Below are positions 1 through 5,356 of a stretch of 13,311 nucleotides of DNA, one piece after another. Position numbers and translations under genes: made by a program. The stretch comes from Candidatus Bathyarchaeota archaeon (GTDB lineage: Archaea > Thermoproteota > Bathyarchaeia > 40CM-2-53-6 > FEN-987): positions 1 through 13,311 of the forward strand of contig PMBQ01000391.1 of NCBI GenBank assembly GCA_003152955.1, written 5' to 3'. Under the pieces are notes generated by a model, which saw nothing but the letters and a program-made list of their open reading frames with translations, searched no databases and was not told the DNA's origin. Position 1 is the stretch's first letter, and each line of letters starts with the position of its first letter.

Positions 1-1187
1 TCGATGGAGTCCAGAAGGGTTTCCGCTACGTGCGGATCCGATAACTTGACCACGGATCCGTCTTTGAGCTTCACAACTGGCGGTTCTATACTCTCAACGG
101 AGGCTGCTATACCGGCTTTACCAGGCTTTTCTATCCTGATCTGTGTTCCTATGGCAATGAACCTACCCAAGACGATCATTGTCGAAGGATGAAACCCAAT
201 CGCTGCTATACCGGTGTTACGGGCTCTGCCGTATCTGAGCCTAAATCCACCCCGACCGCCCTGAAATTGCGGAAAAGAGAATATGGGACGTCCGCCCAGC
301 ACATCTTCCATGAACATGAACTCACGCGCCTCTTCCGCTTCAGCGACGGGGGGTTTGATCTCTCTCAGCCAACTCCATCCTTCGATGCCTAGGTTGTCCA
401 CGATTTTGAGGACCTTGTGACTTCTTCCTATCAATCCGTCATGAACAACTCTCAGTGCTCCACCTCTGACTCTATTCGTATCGACTCTTGGAACATTTCT
501 GTATGCGCTGACCTCGACTGGATCAGTTTCCACTCCATTGACTTCGACAGGCAACTGCATGATAGCATTGAACAACTCGTCGTCGGATACCTTGAATTGA
601 AAACGGGCAACTTCTCTTTCGTAGAGGCGCAGTTCCTCCACGAACCTCTTCGCTTCTAGTTCTGTGGCCTTGTATCGACCCAGGCCCAGTTGGTGCCGGA
701 CATAGTCCACAATCACCAAGATGAGGGCCATGTCGGTACCGCCGGCCGCTCTTATTGGCCCAGCGAAATAGACGGCCAAGTATTTCGTTCCATCTTGGTT
801 TGCCCTTATCCTTACGCTTGAGATACCTTCTATCGGAGCTGCAGTGACTCCCTCATCCAGTATGGCCGACGCGGTTCTAACTGCCTGTTCGGCCGCTTTC
901 TCTCCATCCGTCCCGTAACTGCCTAACGATATCTCTTCCGCCATTTTTAGGGCGACGAGTTCGCGAGGCATCAGAAGCGAGAGTTCACGTATTCTGGCGG
1001 CCACTCCAGTGGGACCTACCGCCTTTTCTACACGTTCAGCGACATCGTATGTAACCAGTGACTCGGGTTCGGTCGCTGGATCTAGGCCTTTACCTCGAGC
1101 CTGACGAGCTAGCCCATAGATTTTGTCAAACTCTTCTTTGAGTCTGCGGAAGTACGCTTCATGATGGTTTAGGACGGTGACCTGCAA
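1..1187 (-). CDS. polC: DNA polymerase D (Pol II) large subunit DP2, N-terminal part, cut by window edge
   Basis: This is the catalytic large subunit of the archaeal replicative polymerase PolD, which works with the DP1 subunit encoded at 5907-7403. The minus-strand frame is open from 1187 to the window edge, about 395 codons of a family that usually has 1,100-1,300 residues. DP2 hallmarks are clear: VRIRANQDGTKY and YFAGPIRAAGGTD (about residues 125-155), the VNGVETDPVEVS segment, then NRVRGGALRVV and GLIGRSHKVLKI. The polymerase active-site part lies outside the window and no intein is seen in the visible part. The frame has a TAA 12 codons before the first usable start, a TTG at 1187 giving MQVTVLNHHEAYFRRL, which fits the family N-terminus. 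No clear Shine-Dalgarno precedes it. Elf1 ends 77 bp upstream on the same strand, so co-transcription is likely. Identity is near certain; the start is less so. Confidence 0.95.
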   Translation of the reverse strand, partial: MQVTVLNHHEAYFRRLKEEFDKIYGLARQARGKGLDPATEPESLVTYDVAERVEKAVGPTGVAARIRELSLLMPRELVALKMAEEISLGSYGTDGEKAAEQAVRTASAILDEGVTAAPIEGISSVRIRANQDGTKYLAVYFAGPIRAAGGTDMALILVIVDYVRHQLGLGRYKATELEAKRFVEELRLYEREVARFQFKVSDDELFNAIMQLPVEVNGVETDPVEVSAYRNVPRVDTNRVRGGALRVVHDGLIGRSHKVLKIVDNLGIEGWSWLREIKPPVAEAEEAREFMFMEDVLGGRPIFSFPQFQGGRGGFRLRYGRARNTGIAAIGFHPSTMIVLGRFIAIGTQIRIEKPGKAGIAASVESIEPPVVKLKDGSVVKLSDPHVAETLLDSI

Positions 1188-1264
1188 CGGGCTGGCCCAG
1201 GCAATAGAGTGAACTGGTGCAATTTAACGCTGAGAGGCAGAGGCGGCTTTGTTGGGATGTCGAG

Positions 1265-1531
1265 CTAGACGGGTTGTTCAGCTTTCTCCACGGCTGGCTT
1301 ATCTTTTCCATAGAAGTCATCGGTGAACATGCAGTAGACGTCAACGACTTGACTGGACGGAGTGGCCTCGAATTCGCGTTTGAGTCCACATGAACCACAT
1401 TGAACGATGGCAGGACCTGCCCCCTGAGGTAGCTTGACGCGAATTGCTTCTTCGCCGCATTGGGGGCATGTGAACACAGAAGGGAGTTTTTTCTTGACAA
1501 CCTTAACAACCCTTCTGCGACGTCTACCCAA
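1265..1531 (-). CDS. elf1: Transcription elongation factor Elf1-like zinc protein
   Basis: An 88-residue homologue of eukaryotic Elf1/Elof1, a small zinc protein that binds elongating RNA polymerase. It opens with a basic tail (MGRRRRRVVKVVKKKLP), then a zinc ribbon with two CxxC knuckles, CPQC at about residues 22-25 and CGSC at about 45-48. A family-typical DVYCMFTDDFY segment and a short acidic C-terminal tail follow. Length matches the archaeal family (about 80-100 residues). The start is TTG at 1531; a TAA lies upstream in frame with no ATG, GTG or other TTG between, so this start is forced. It lies 77 bp upstream of polC on the same strand and probably leads that operon. A TAAAATAT-like stretch about 60 bp upstream could be its TATA box. 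Its presence points to a TACK- or Asgard-like lineage. Confidence 0.9.
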   Translation of the reverse strand: MGRRRRRVVKVVKKKLPSVFTCPQCGEEAIRVKLPQGAGPAIVQCGSCGLKREFEATPSSQVVDVYCMFTDDFYGKDKPAVEKAEQPV

Positions 1532-1587
1532 ACCTATTCCCTTCTTTTTGGCATGGGTGTGATGAAGTCCGAGTTATTTCAAGGTTG

Positions 1588-1597
1588 CATATTTTAC
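1588..1597 (-). promoter_or_regulatory. Possible TATA box for elf1-polC
   Basis: On the minus strand the sequence reads TAAAATAT within this interval, about 60 bp before the elf1 TTG. A start site roughly 25 bp downstream would give a leader of about 35 nt. This is motif matching by eye only; no transcript evidence. Confidence 0.35.
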
Positions 1598-1714
1598 GTA
1601 TTGCGCAAGGAAGTGCGGCGATTCTCGTCGACCACGGCGAAACGCACATGCCTCTAGCATTGGAGTGACGCGATTGCGACCTGGTAGAATGTGTCGCTGA
1701 GGATGAATTAATGA

Positions 1715-1728
1715 ATACGAAAACGTAT
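1715..1728. repeat. Small inverted repeat before the 1745 gene
   Basis: ATACG and CGTAT flank an AAAA spacer, ending 16 bp before the ATG at 1745. An A+T-rich stretch (GAATTAATGAATAC) just upstream could contain the TATA box, so the repeat would sit near the transcription start as an operator or a small hairpin. Five-base arms can arise by chance. Confidence 0.3.
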
Positions 1729-1744
1729 CCACTGTGGGGTTCGT

Positions 1745-2215
1745 ATGTCAGAGCACCAGAGTATCGTCAATCATGCCCGTGAATCGATTCAAGAGCTAAC
1801 ACGCGACTCCGTGACAAGGCTACTGCTTGCAAACAGTCAGCTGACTCTCACGCAACTGGAAACGCTGCTGGCTGACTCATTATCCAGCGAAGCGGATGTA
1901 AAGAAGGCGCTGAGACGATTTTATAGGCCGTCAGAGCGAAATCTTAGCCGTGGATCATTTAATCGCACCCTAATTCAAGCTCAGAACAACGTGATTCGCT
2001 CAATTTACACCGTTTTGCTGCTGGCATATGTCGGTTTGTACGACAGTGCCGCCTTGCAACCCTTCATCGAACTTTCCGATACCATCCAGAGCTACATCCA
2101 AGAAACGCGTCAAGCGAACGTTGAAGATCGATTGATCATTCAAGACCTCAACACAAGGCTGCTCGAGGGAATCTCTTCTCTTGCGAAACGGCAGAGCTTC
2201 AAAGACCAGCAGTGA
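1745..2215 (+). CDS. Unrecognised helical protein, 156 residues
   Basis: I do not recognise this family. The protein reads as mainly alpha-helical and polar. A basic, Ser/Arg-rich patch at about residues 58-75 (RFYRPSERNLSRGSFNR) precedes a hydrophobic helix at about 86-102 (IRSIYTVLLLAYVGLYDS), which is too broken by polar residues to be a confident membrane span. There are no cysteines, no metal motif and no nucleotide-binding loop. The ATG at 1745 has a GGGG stretch 6-7 bp upstream that could act as a weak Shine-Dalgarno. The gene is divergent from elf1 and 296 bp before the membrane-anchored winged-helix gene on the same strand. Its stop codon TGA falls inside the first GTGATGTCAC palindrome of the downstream array. 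Open-frame length, codon quality and a plausible start support a real gene; function cannot be given. Confidence 0.75.
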   Translation: MSEHQSIVNHARESIQELTRDSVTRLLLANSQLTLTQLETLLADSLSSEADVKKALRRFYRPSERNLSRGSFNRTLIQAQNNVIRSIYTVLLLAYVGLYDSAALQPFIELSDTIQSYIQETRQANVEDRLIIQDLNTRLLEGISSLAKRQSFKDQQ

Positions 2216-2221
2216 TGTCAC
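2212..2221. promoter_or_regulatory. Palindrome-like site 1, GTGATGTCAC
   Basis: A near-palindrome with half-site GTGA and its complement TCAC. It overlaps the stop codon of the 1745 gene. The exact reverse complement occurs at 2261-2270, making it the first member of an array running to 2462. Confidence 0.5.
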
Positions 2222-2251
2222 ATATCGGTGGATTTCCAAAGCTCAAGCAAC

Positions 2252-2280
2252 GTGACACATGTGACATCACGTGATGTGAT
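2252..2280. promoter_or_regulatory. Palindrome cluster 2, with a 14-bp perfect palindrome
   Basis: This stretch holds CACATGTG (2256-2263), GTGACATCAC (2261-2270) and a perfect 14-bp palindrome ACATCACGTGATGT (2264-2277), all built from the same GTGA/TCAC half-site as site 1. Overlapping dyads of this kind usually mark cooperative binding of a dimeric winged-helix or ribbon-helix regulator. The likely ligand is the winged-helix protein encoded from 2512, which is inference from adjacency. Confidence 0.55.
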
Positions 2281-2404
2281 GTAGGATGCATAAAATGGTA
2301 AGCGTCATCTGCCCCAGATAGAAAAGGAAAAAACCTAAAAATGAAACGTTTTACCCATAATAATGACGCAGGAACTTCGTTTGACAAATCGCTGGACCTC
2401 CCCC

Positions 2405-2443
2405 CATCACAAACCCATCACCTCACCATCACTGTGACATCAT
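2405..2443. repeat. Four CATCAC/T half-sites phased at exactly 11 bp
   Basis: CATCAC begins at 2405, 2416 and 2427, and CATCAT at 2438, so each step is exactly 11 bp, about one helical turn. The first three copies are preceded by C. The intervening bases differ, so this is repetition of the half-site rather than a simple tandem duplication. All four would face the same side of the DNA. The last copy is part of GTGACATCAT (2434-2443), linking this row to the palindromes around it. Confidence 0.6.
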
Positions 2444-2452
2444 CTTTTGACT

Positions 2453-2462
2453 GTGATATCAC
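2453..2462. promoter_or_regulatory. Perfect palindrome GTGATATCAC, operator-like
   Basis: A perfect 10-bp palindrome preceded by ACT, as is the related GTGACATCAT 19 bp upstream. It ends 49 bp before the TTG start at 2512, just upstream of a weak TATA-like GTTAAG (about 2476-2481). A protein bound here would be well placed to control the downstream gene. Confidence 0.5.
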
Positions 2463-2511
2463 GCGGAGCGAAGCAGTTAAGACACCCAAACATTGATGAT
2501 CTAAAGTAACC

Positions 2512-3213
2512 TTGGAGCTTATTACCACAGTCATCGATCTTCTCTCAGTTGCTGTACTAGTATTCATATTCTCAGTGGGTTACAGGGCCCTACTGGCTTT
2601 CAAACAGAGCAGGCAAGCCGTTACAGAATCAGCGTCAATACTCGGGGTTATCGTAAATGCTTTGACTTCACGAATTCAGGCATCAGAATCGCTTGTTGCG
2701 GACCTACAAGAAGGTCTTGACGGAGTAGGCCAGCGCAACGCCATACTTGAAGACGAAGAATCCAACCTGCGGACTAGCTACCTGCAAGTTCTCGACCGTC
2801 TTGAAGAGATATTATCGAATGACAAGAGACTAATCCTTGAACTCGAGCAGCTAAAAGCCAGCCTCACAGTTATTCAGCAGAAGGAAACAGAAACTGAGAA
2901 GACATCGAGGCAGGGAAATAGAACACCTCTGCCAATACCAAGCGGAGATGTCCTGACCGCCCTGACACCAACTGAGCGCCACACGCTCGAAATATTGGAG
3001 CGCGAAGGACCGAAGGCAGCCCCTGAGCTTGGGCGGCGCATGAGGAAGTCACGAGAGCACATGGCGCGTCTTATGAAGAAGCTCTATTTGGAGGGTTACG
3101 TGGACAGGGAATCAAATCACGCGCCATTCAGATACAAACTGAACGAGAAAATTGAAGCTTTTCTGGAACCCGACCAGAAGTCTGTTACTGCGGAAGCACC
3201 GGAGAAGGCTTGA
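2512..3213 (+). CDS. Membrane-anchored coiled-coil protein with C-terminal winged helix (putative regulator)
   Basis: A 233-residue protein of three visible parts. Residues about 3-29 form one strongly hydrophobic helix (VIDLLSVAVLVFIFSVGY) followed by basic residues, consistent with a signal anchor leaving the rest in the cytoplasm. Residues about 40-130 have heptad-like leucines with many Glu, Gln and Lys, suggesting a coiled coil for dimerisation. After a Pro-rich linker, residues about 150-213 look like a MarR/ArsR-type winged helix: LTPTERHTLEILEREG, then a helix-turn-helix (APELGRRMRKSREHMARLMK) and a wing (GYVDRESNHAPFRYKL). The TTG at 2512 is the first possible start after an in-frame TGA; no Shine-Dalgarno is seen, so a leaderless or short-leader message is possible. 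The preceding array of GTGA/TCAC dyads suggests self-regulation. It lies about 450 bp from the first ORB of oriC. The exact subfamily and DNA target are not known. Confidence 0.82.
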   Translation: MELITTVIDLLSVAVLVFIFSVGYRALLAFKQSRQAVTESASILGVIVNALTSRIQASESLVADLQEGLDGVGQRNAILEDEESNLRTSYLQVLDRLEEILSNDKRLILELEQLKASLTVIQQKETETEKTSRQGNRTPLPIPSGDVLTALTPTERHTLEILEREGPKAAPELGRRMRKSREHMARLMKKLYLEGYVDRESNHAPFRYKLNEKIEAFLEPDQKSVTAEAPEKA

Positions 3214-3577
3214 GTCTGTAAGACCAATGAGCCGAAGAGCCTTCTCTTTCAAGAGTGCCGCGATCTACTAACCTGGAGAGATACGTTGAGACTGCTCCCA
3301 AGCTGAATTCATCGTCCCAATTCTCGCGGTACGCCTGCCAGAGTTCACGAGAATCGAAATTTTGACCTGCTAGTTGGGTGTTGATAACATCTAAGACCCT
3401 ACTCATTTTACTATCTTGACCCGCAACGGGACTAGTAGTTGTGGGATTGGATCCACTGACGAGTTCGGCGTATTCCAAGAGTCTGTTCACTTTCTCGACC
3501 GTGAAATCTCCCTCGATTGCCAGACTATGTTTTACGCCTGCACGATCGAAAAACTCCAGTTTGATCTTCTTCTTCAT
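3185..3577 (-). CDS. Small protein with C-terminal winged-helix-like domain
   Basis: A 130-residue protein. The N-terminal 42 residues (KKKIKLEFFDRAGVKHSLAI onward) look like two beta strands and a helix. A Thr/Ser/Pro-rich linker covers about 43-56. The C-terminal 65 residues read as a winged helix, with a recognition-helix-like SLGAVSTYLSRLVDRGTLER and a wing ending in HWSYRLK. I cannot name the family; a DNA-binding role is inferred. A TTG at 3589 would add four residues, but I choose the ATG at 3577: the MKKKIKLEF opening is more natural, and a TTATAA box centred 32 bp upstream predicts a start site only about 7 nt before it. Its last 29 bp overlap the 3' end of the membrane-anchored winged-helix gene on the other strand. 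Its promoter side faces oriC. Confidence 0.72.
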   Translation of the reverse strand: MKKKIKLEFFDRAGVKHSLAIEGDFTVEKVNRLLEYAELVSGSNPTTTSPVAGQDSKMSRVLDVINTQLAGQNFDSRELWQAYRENWDDEFSLGAVSTYLSRLVDRGTLEREGSSAHWSYRLKPSPVLPQ

Positions 3578-3606
3578 AGAAGTCCACAATAATACTTCTC
3601 AACGCG

Positions 3607-3612
3607 TTATAA
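3607..3612 (-). promoter_or_regulatory. TATA box of the 3185-3577 gene
   Basis: TTATAA, itself palindromic, is centred 32 bp from the ATG at 3577. Archaeal transcription usually starts about 22-27 bp from the TATA centre, so the message would have a very short leader. It lies at the left edge of the origin intergenic space. Confidence 0.5.
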
Positions 3613-3667
3613 GTTGAACAAATATGTTGAGGAGTGAATGAGATATCGTCCATCGGCAAAATGAGCC

Positions 3668-3690
3668 GTCCAGTGGAAATGAAGGGGTTC
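3668..3690 (+). repeat. ORB 1
   Basis: A 23-bp box with core GTCCAGTGGAAATGAAGGGG. It is repeated in inverted orientation at 3752-3774 with one mismatch in 23. It has the short dyad core plus G-string layout of archaeal origin recognition boxes; the G-string points right, into the inter-ORB space. Confidence 0.85.
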
Positions 3691-3751
3691 ACAATTAGAT
3701 CAACAGAGGTCAACATGTGAAATACGTGTTTTTTATCTGATTTCGAACCCC

Positions 3752-3774
3752 GAACCCCTTCATTTCTACTGGAC
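3752..3774 (-). repeat. ORB 2, inverted copy of ORB 1
   Basis: Reverse complement of ORB 1 at 22 of 23 positions; the sole change turns TCCAGTGGA into TCCAGTAGA. Its G-string end is extended by a second GAACCCC unit at 3745-3751 read on the plus strand. The G-strings of ORB 1 and 2 converge across 61 bp. Confidence 0.85.
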
Positions 3775-3847
3775 AAGGGTTAACTATGATTTAGACTACA
3801 CAAAATGAAAAAGTGGAGTTACTAGTTTATCATTGTAAACGCTCAAT

Positions 3848-3863
3848 GCTTTACTAGTAAAGC
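3848..3863. repeat. 16-bp perfect palindrome in the middle of oriC
   Basis: GCTTTACTAGTAAAGC is self-complementary over all 16 bases. Its centre (3855.5) lies within about 6 bp of the midpoint of the four-site ORB array (3850). The inner TTACTAGT also occurs at 3819-3826. It may be a binding site for another origin protein or may extrude during unwinding; neither can be told from sequence. Confidence 0.6.
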
Positions 3864-3924
3864 GATATACTACCAACGGCTTTCTTATACATACTACCAA
3901 ACACCAAACCGGCTATCACACATC

Positions 3925-3946
3925 TCGAGTGGAATCGCAGGGGTGT
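3925..3946 (+). repeat. ORB 3, diverged
   Basis: TCGAGTGGAATCGCAGGGGT matches ORB 1 at about 17 of 22 positions, keeping the AGTGGAA core and the GGGGT string in the same register. A further G run (GTGGGGG) follows directly. Confidence 0.75.
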
Positions 3947-4012
3947 GGGGGTTTTTATCTGTGTTCTCCATCAGTCTGACAACAATTTTTCAGAGTATCG
4001 AGCGCTTTTTTC

Positions 4013-4038
4013 GTTATAGTTTTCCACTGGTTATAGTT
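4013..4038 (+). promoter_or_regulatory. Duplicated GTTATAGTT, candidate TATA elements of cdc6
   Basis: GTTATAGTT occurs at 4013-4021 and again at 4030-4038, 17 bp apart. Either could be the TATA element, giving a start site near 4040-4060 and a leader of about 50-70 nt. The ORB half-site occupies the space between, so initiator binding there should compete with the transcription machinery. Confidence 0.45.
4020..4031 (-). repeat. ORB half-site 4 in the cdc6 promoter
   Basis: On the minus strand ACCAGTGGAAAA keeps the ORB core (10 of 11 positions against ORB 1), but the G-string is replaced by A+T-rich sequence, as in mini-ORB or degenerate sites. It lies between two copies of GTTATAGTT. Confidence 0.55.
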
Positions 4039-4042
4039 GGTT

Positions 4043-4056
4043 TTCTTGTACAAGAA
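4043..4056. repeat. 14-bp perfect palindrome before cdc6
   Basis: TTCTTGTACAAGAA is fully self-complementary and falls where transcription of cdc6 would start if the second GTTATAG is the TATA box. It is unlike the ORB and unlike the GTGA/TCAC sites, so it would bind something else, if anything. Confidence 0.5.
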
Positions 4057-4110
4057 TGGTTAGCTATGGTTCAACATGCAAGTGTGGTATTGCCATTGGA
4101 GAAATGAAAT

Positions 4111-5349
4111 TTGCCGGCTACTGATGTCTTAGAGAGTATCTTTGACAGATACCTCTCAACAGCAAAAATATTCGCTTCGCGGGACATGTTGCGGCACGAT
4201 TACATCCCCGATCACCTTCCTCATCGAGACGAACATATTCAACGACTCGCCGGCATTCTTGCTCCCGCTCTGCAGCAGTCCAAGATATCGAACGTGTTCG
4301 TTTACGGGAAGACTGGAACGGGCAAGACGATTGTTACGAAATTTGTGTTGGATAAGCTCGAAAAGAAGGCGACAGAGATTGGGGCGCCTGTCAAGATAGC
4401 CTATGTGAATTGTCGTCTTGCGGGAACAAATTATCGTGTCCTTGCAGAGATTTGCAGAGCGATTGGCGTAGAGGTGCCGTTCACGGGTATAGCTGTGGGA
4501 GAACTCCTGGACCGTTTTGCGAATGGCATCAATGCGGACAGGACTGCGCTACTCGTTGCACTAGATGAGATTGACGCGTTGATAAAACACAACGCAGATG
4601 ATTCTCTACTTTATGAGCTTACGAGAATCAACGAGGCACTAAACTCATCTTGGACCAGCATCGTCGGGATCTCAAACGACCTGCACTTCAAGGAATTCTT
4701 AGATCCCCGTGTTCTTAGCTCGCTCAGCGAAGAGGAGGTTGTATTTCGTCCATATCTTGCTGATGAACTGTTTGATATTTTATCAGAGAGGGTTGGGCTC
4801 GCGTTTCTGAATGGTGCATTGGAAGAGAACTCTCTTCGTCTGTGTGCAGCTCTTGCTGCTGGTGAACATGGCGACGCGAGGCGTGCGCTTGATTTACTGA
4901 GGGTCGCTGGGGAACTGGCTGAGCGTGAGGGTGCCACGCGAGTTGGCGAGCAACACGTGCGTCAGGCCCAACAGAAAATTGAGCATGATCGAGTTTCAGA
5001 GGTGTTGAAATCTCTTCCCGCACACTCTAAGGTGCTCTTGGTCGGCGCATATTTACTTAGTAACAATCTTACTGCAGGAGCTATAACTGGAGACGTGTAC
5101 GAGGTCTACCATGAACTCTGCGCTCTCAGTGACTTGGAACCATTGACTCAACGCAGGGTAAGCGGCTTGATTAACGAGCTTGACGTCATGGGCATACTCA
5201 ACGCCAGAGTAGTTAGTTTCGGTAGGTATGGTAGAACTAAGAAGATACGGCTCGGCGTCTCTTCGCGTGTAATTGCCGACACCTACGCCGAAGACAATCT
5301 TGTAGGCCGGTTATTTGGATACGTGCCCAAATCCTTACAGAAACACTAG
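4111..5349 (+). CDS. cdc6: Orc1/Cdc6 replication initiator
   Basis: The 412-residue origin-binding AAA+ ATPase recognises ORBs and loads the MCM helicase. The LPHRD motif (36-40) precedes Walker A GKTGTGKT (66-73), Walker B LLVALDEID (147-155) and sensor 1 around SND (188-190). DPRVLSSL (198-205) and sensor 2 GDARRALDLL (254-263) follow, and residues about 300-385 form the C-terminal winged helix that reads the ORB. Length is normal and all catalytic residues are present. An in-frame TGA at 4105-4107 forces the TTG at 4111 or later. GGAG at 4098-4101 gives a usable Shine-Dalgarno nine bases away, and the next Met (residue 26) would cut the conserved N-terminus. It directly follows oriC, and DUF99 starts 7 bp after its stop, so the two are probably one transcript. 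ORB half-site 4 suggests autoregulation. Confidence 0.97.
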   Translation: MPATDVLESIFDRYLSTAKIFASRDMLRHDYIPDHLPHRDEHIQRLAGILAPALQQSKISNVFVYGKTGTGKTIVTKFVLDKLEKKATEIGAPVKIAYVNCRLAGTNYRVLAEICRAIGVEVPFTGIAVGELLDRFANGINADRTALLVALDEIDALIKHNADDSLLYELTRINEALNSSWTSIVGISNDLHFKEFLDPRVLSSLSEEEVVFRPYLADELFDILSERVGLAFLNGALEENSLRLCAALAAGEHGDARRALDLLRVAGELAEREGATRVGEQHVRQAQQKIEHDRVSEVLKSLPAHSKVLLVGAYLLSNNLTAGAITGDVYEVYHELCALSDLEPLTQRRVSGLINELDVMGILNARVVSFGRYGRTKKIRLGVSSRVIADTYAEDNLVGRLFGYVPKSLQKH

Positions 5350-5356
5350 GCTTGAC

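Larger units (their letters stand above)
3668..4031. other. Replication origin (oriC) with two inverted ORB pairs
   Basis: The 533-bp space 3578-4110 between the small winged-helix gene and orc1/cdc6 has the parts expected of an archaeal origin. Full ORB-like boxes (TCCAGTGGA core followed by a GGGG string) lie at 3668 (plus) and 3774 (minus), a third at 3925 (plus), and a core half-site at 4031 (minus). Between the pairs, 3775-3924 is about 65% A+T by hand count, rising to about 73% in 3781-3840, a candidate unwinding element. It includes repeats of ATACTACCAA (3867, 3891) and TTACTAGT (3819, 3851) and a 16-bp palindrome. The initiator gene starts 80 bp downstream of the last site. That ORBs are bound by Orc1/Cdc6 and that archaeal origins often lie beside its gene is established; that this origin fires is inference. 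Confidence 0.85.

Noticed and set aside
4..659. Three plus-strand frames at the left edge.
   Set aside because: They are complements of the continuous DP2 frame, whose conserved motifs are unmistakable on the minus strand.
1..1187. Intein in DP2.
   Set aside because: The visible third reads straight through conserved motifs without interruption; known insertion points lie further downstream, outside the window.
2405..2443. CRISPR array.
   Set aside because: The repeated unit is only six bases at 11-bp steps, far shorter than CRISPR repeats and spacers; no cas gene is present.
2341..2496. A 51-codon plus-strand frame (start MKRFTHNNDAG) with a purine-rich stretch and a TAAAAT box upstream.
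   Set aside because: It lies across the phased CATCAC repeats and the final palindrome, so its codons follow the operator-like pattern; no recognisable domain. Kept only as a weak possibility.
3668..3774. A MITE-like element or large RNA hairpin, from 23-bp inverted repeats 61 bp apart.
   Set aside because: The arms have the TCCAGTGGA core and G-string of ORBs, a third copy and a half-site follow, and the initiator gene is adjacent; no target-site duplication flanks the unit.
3525..3776. An 83-codon minus-strand frame across the left part of the origin.
   Set aside because: It covers both ORB 1 and 2 and overlaps the better-supported 130-residue gene in another frame; composition is unlike a protein family.
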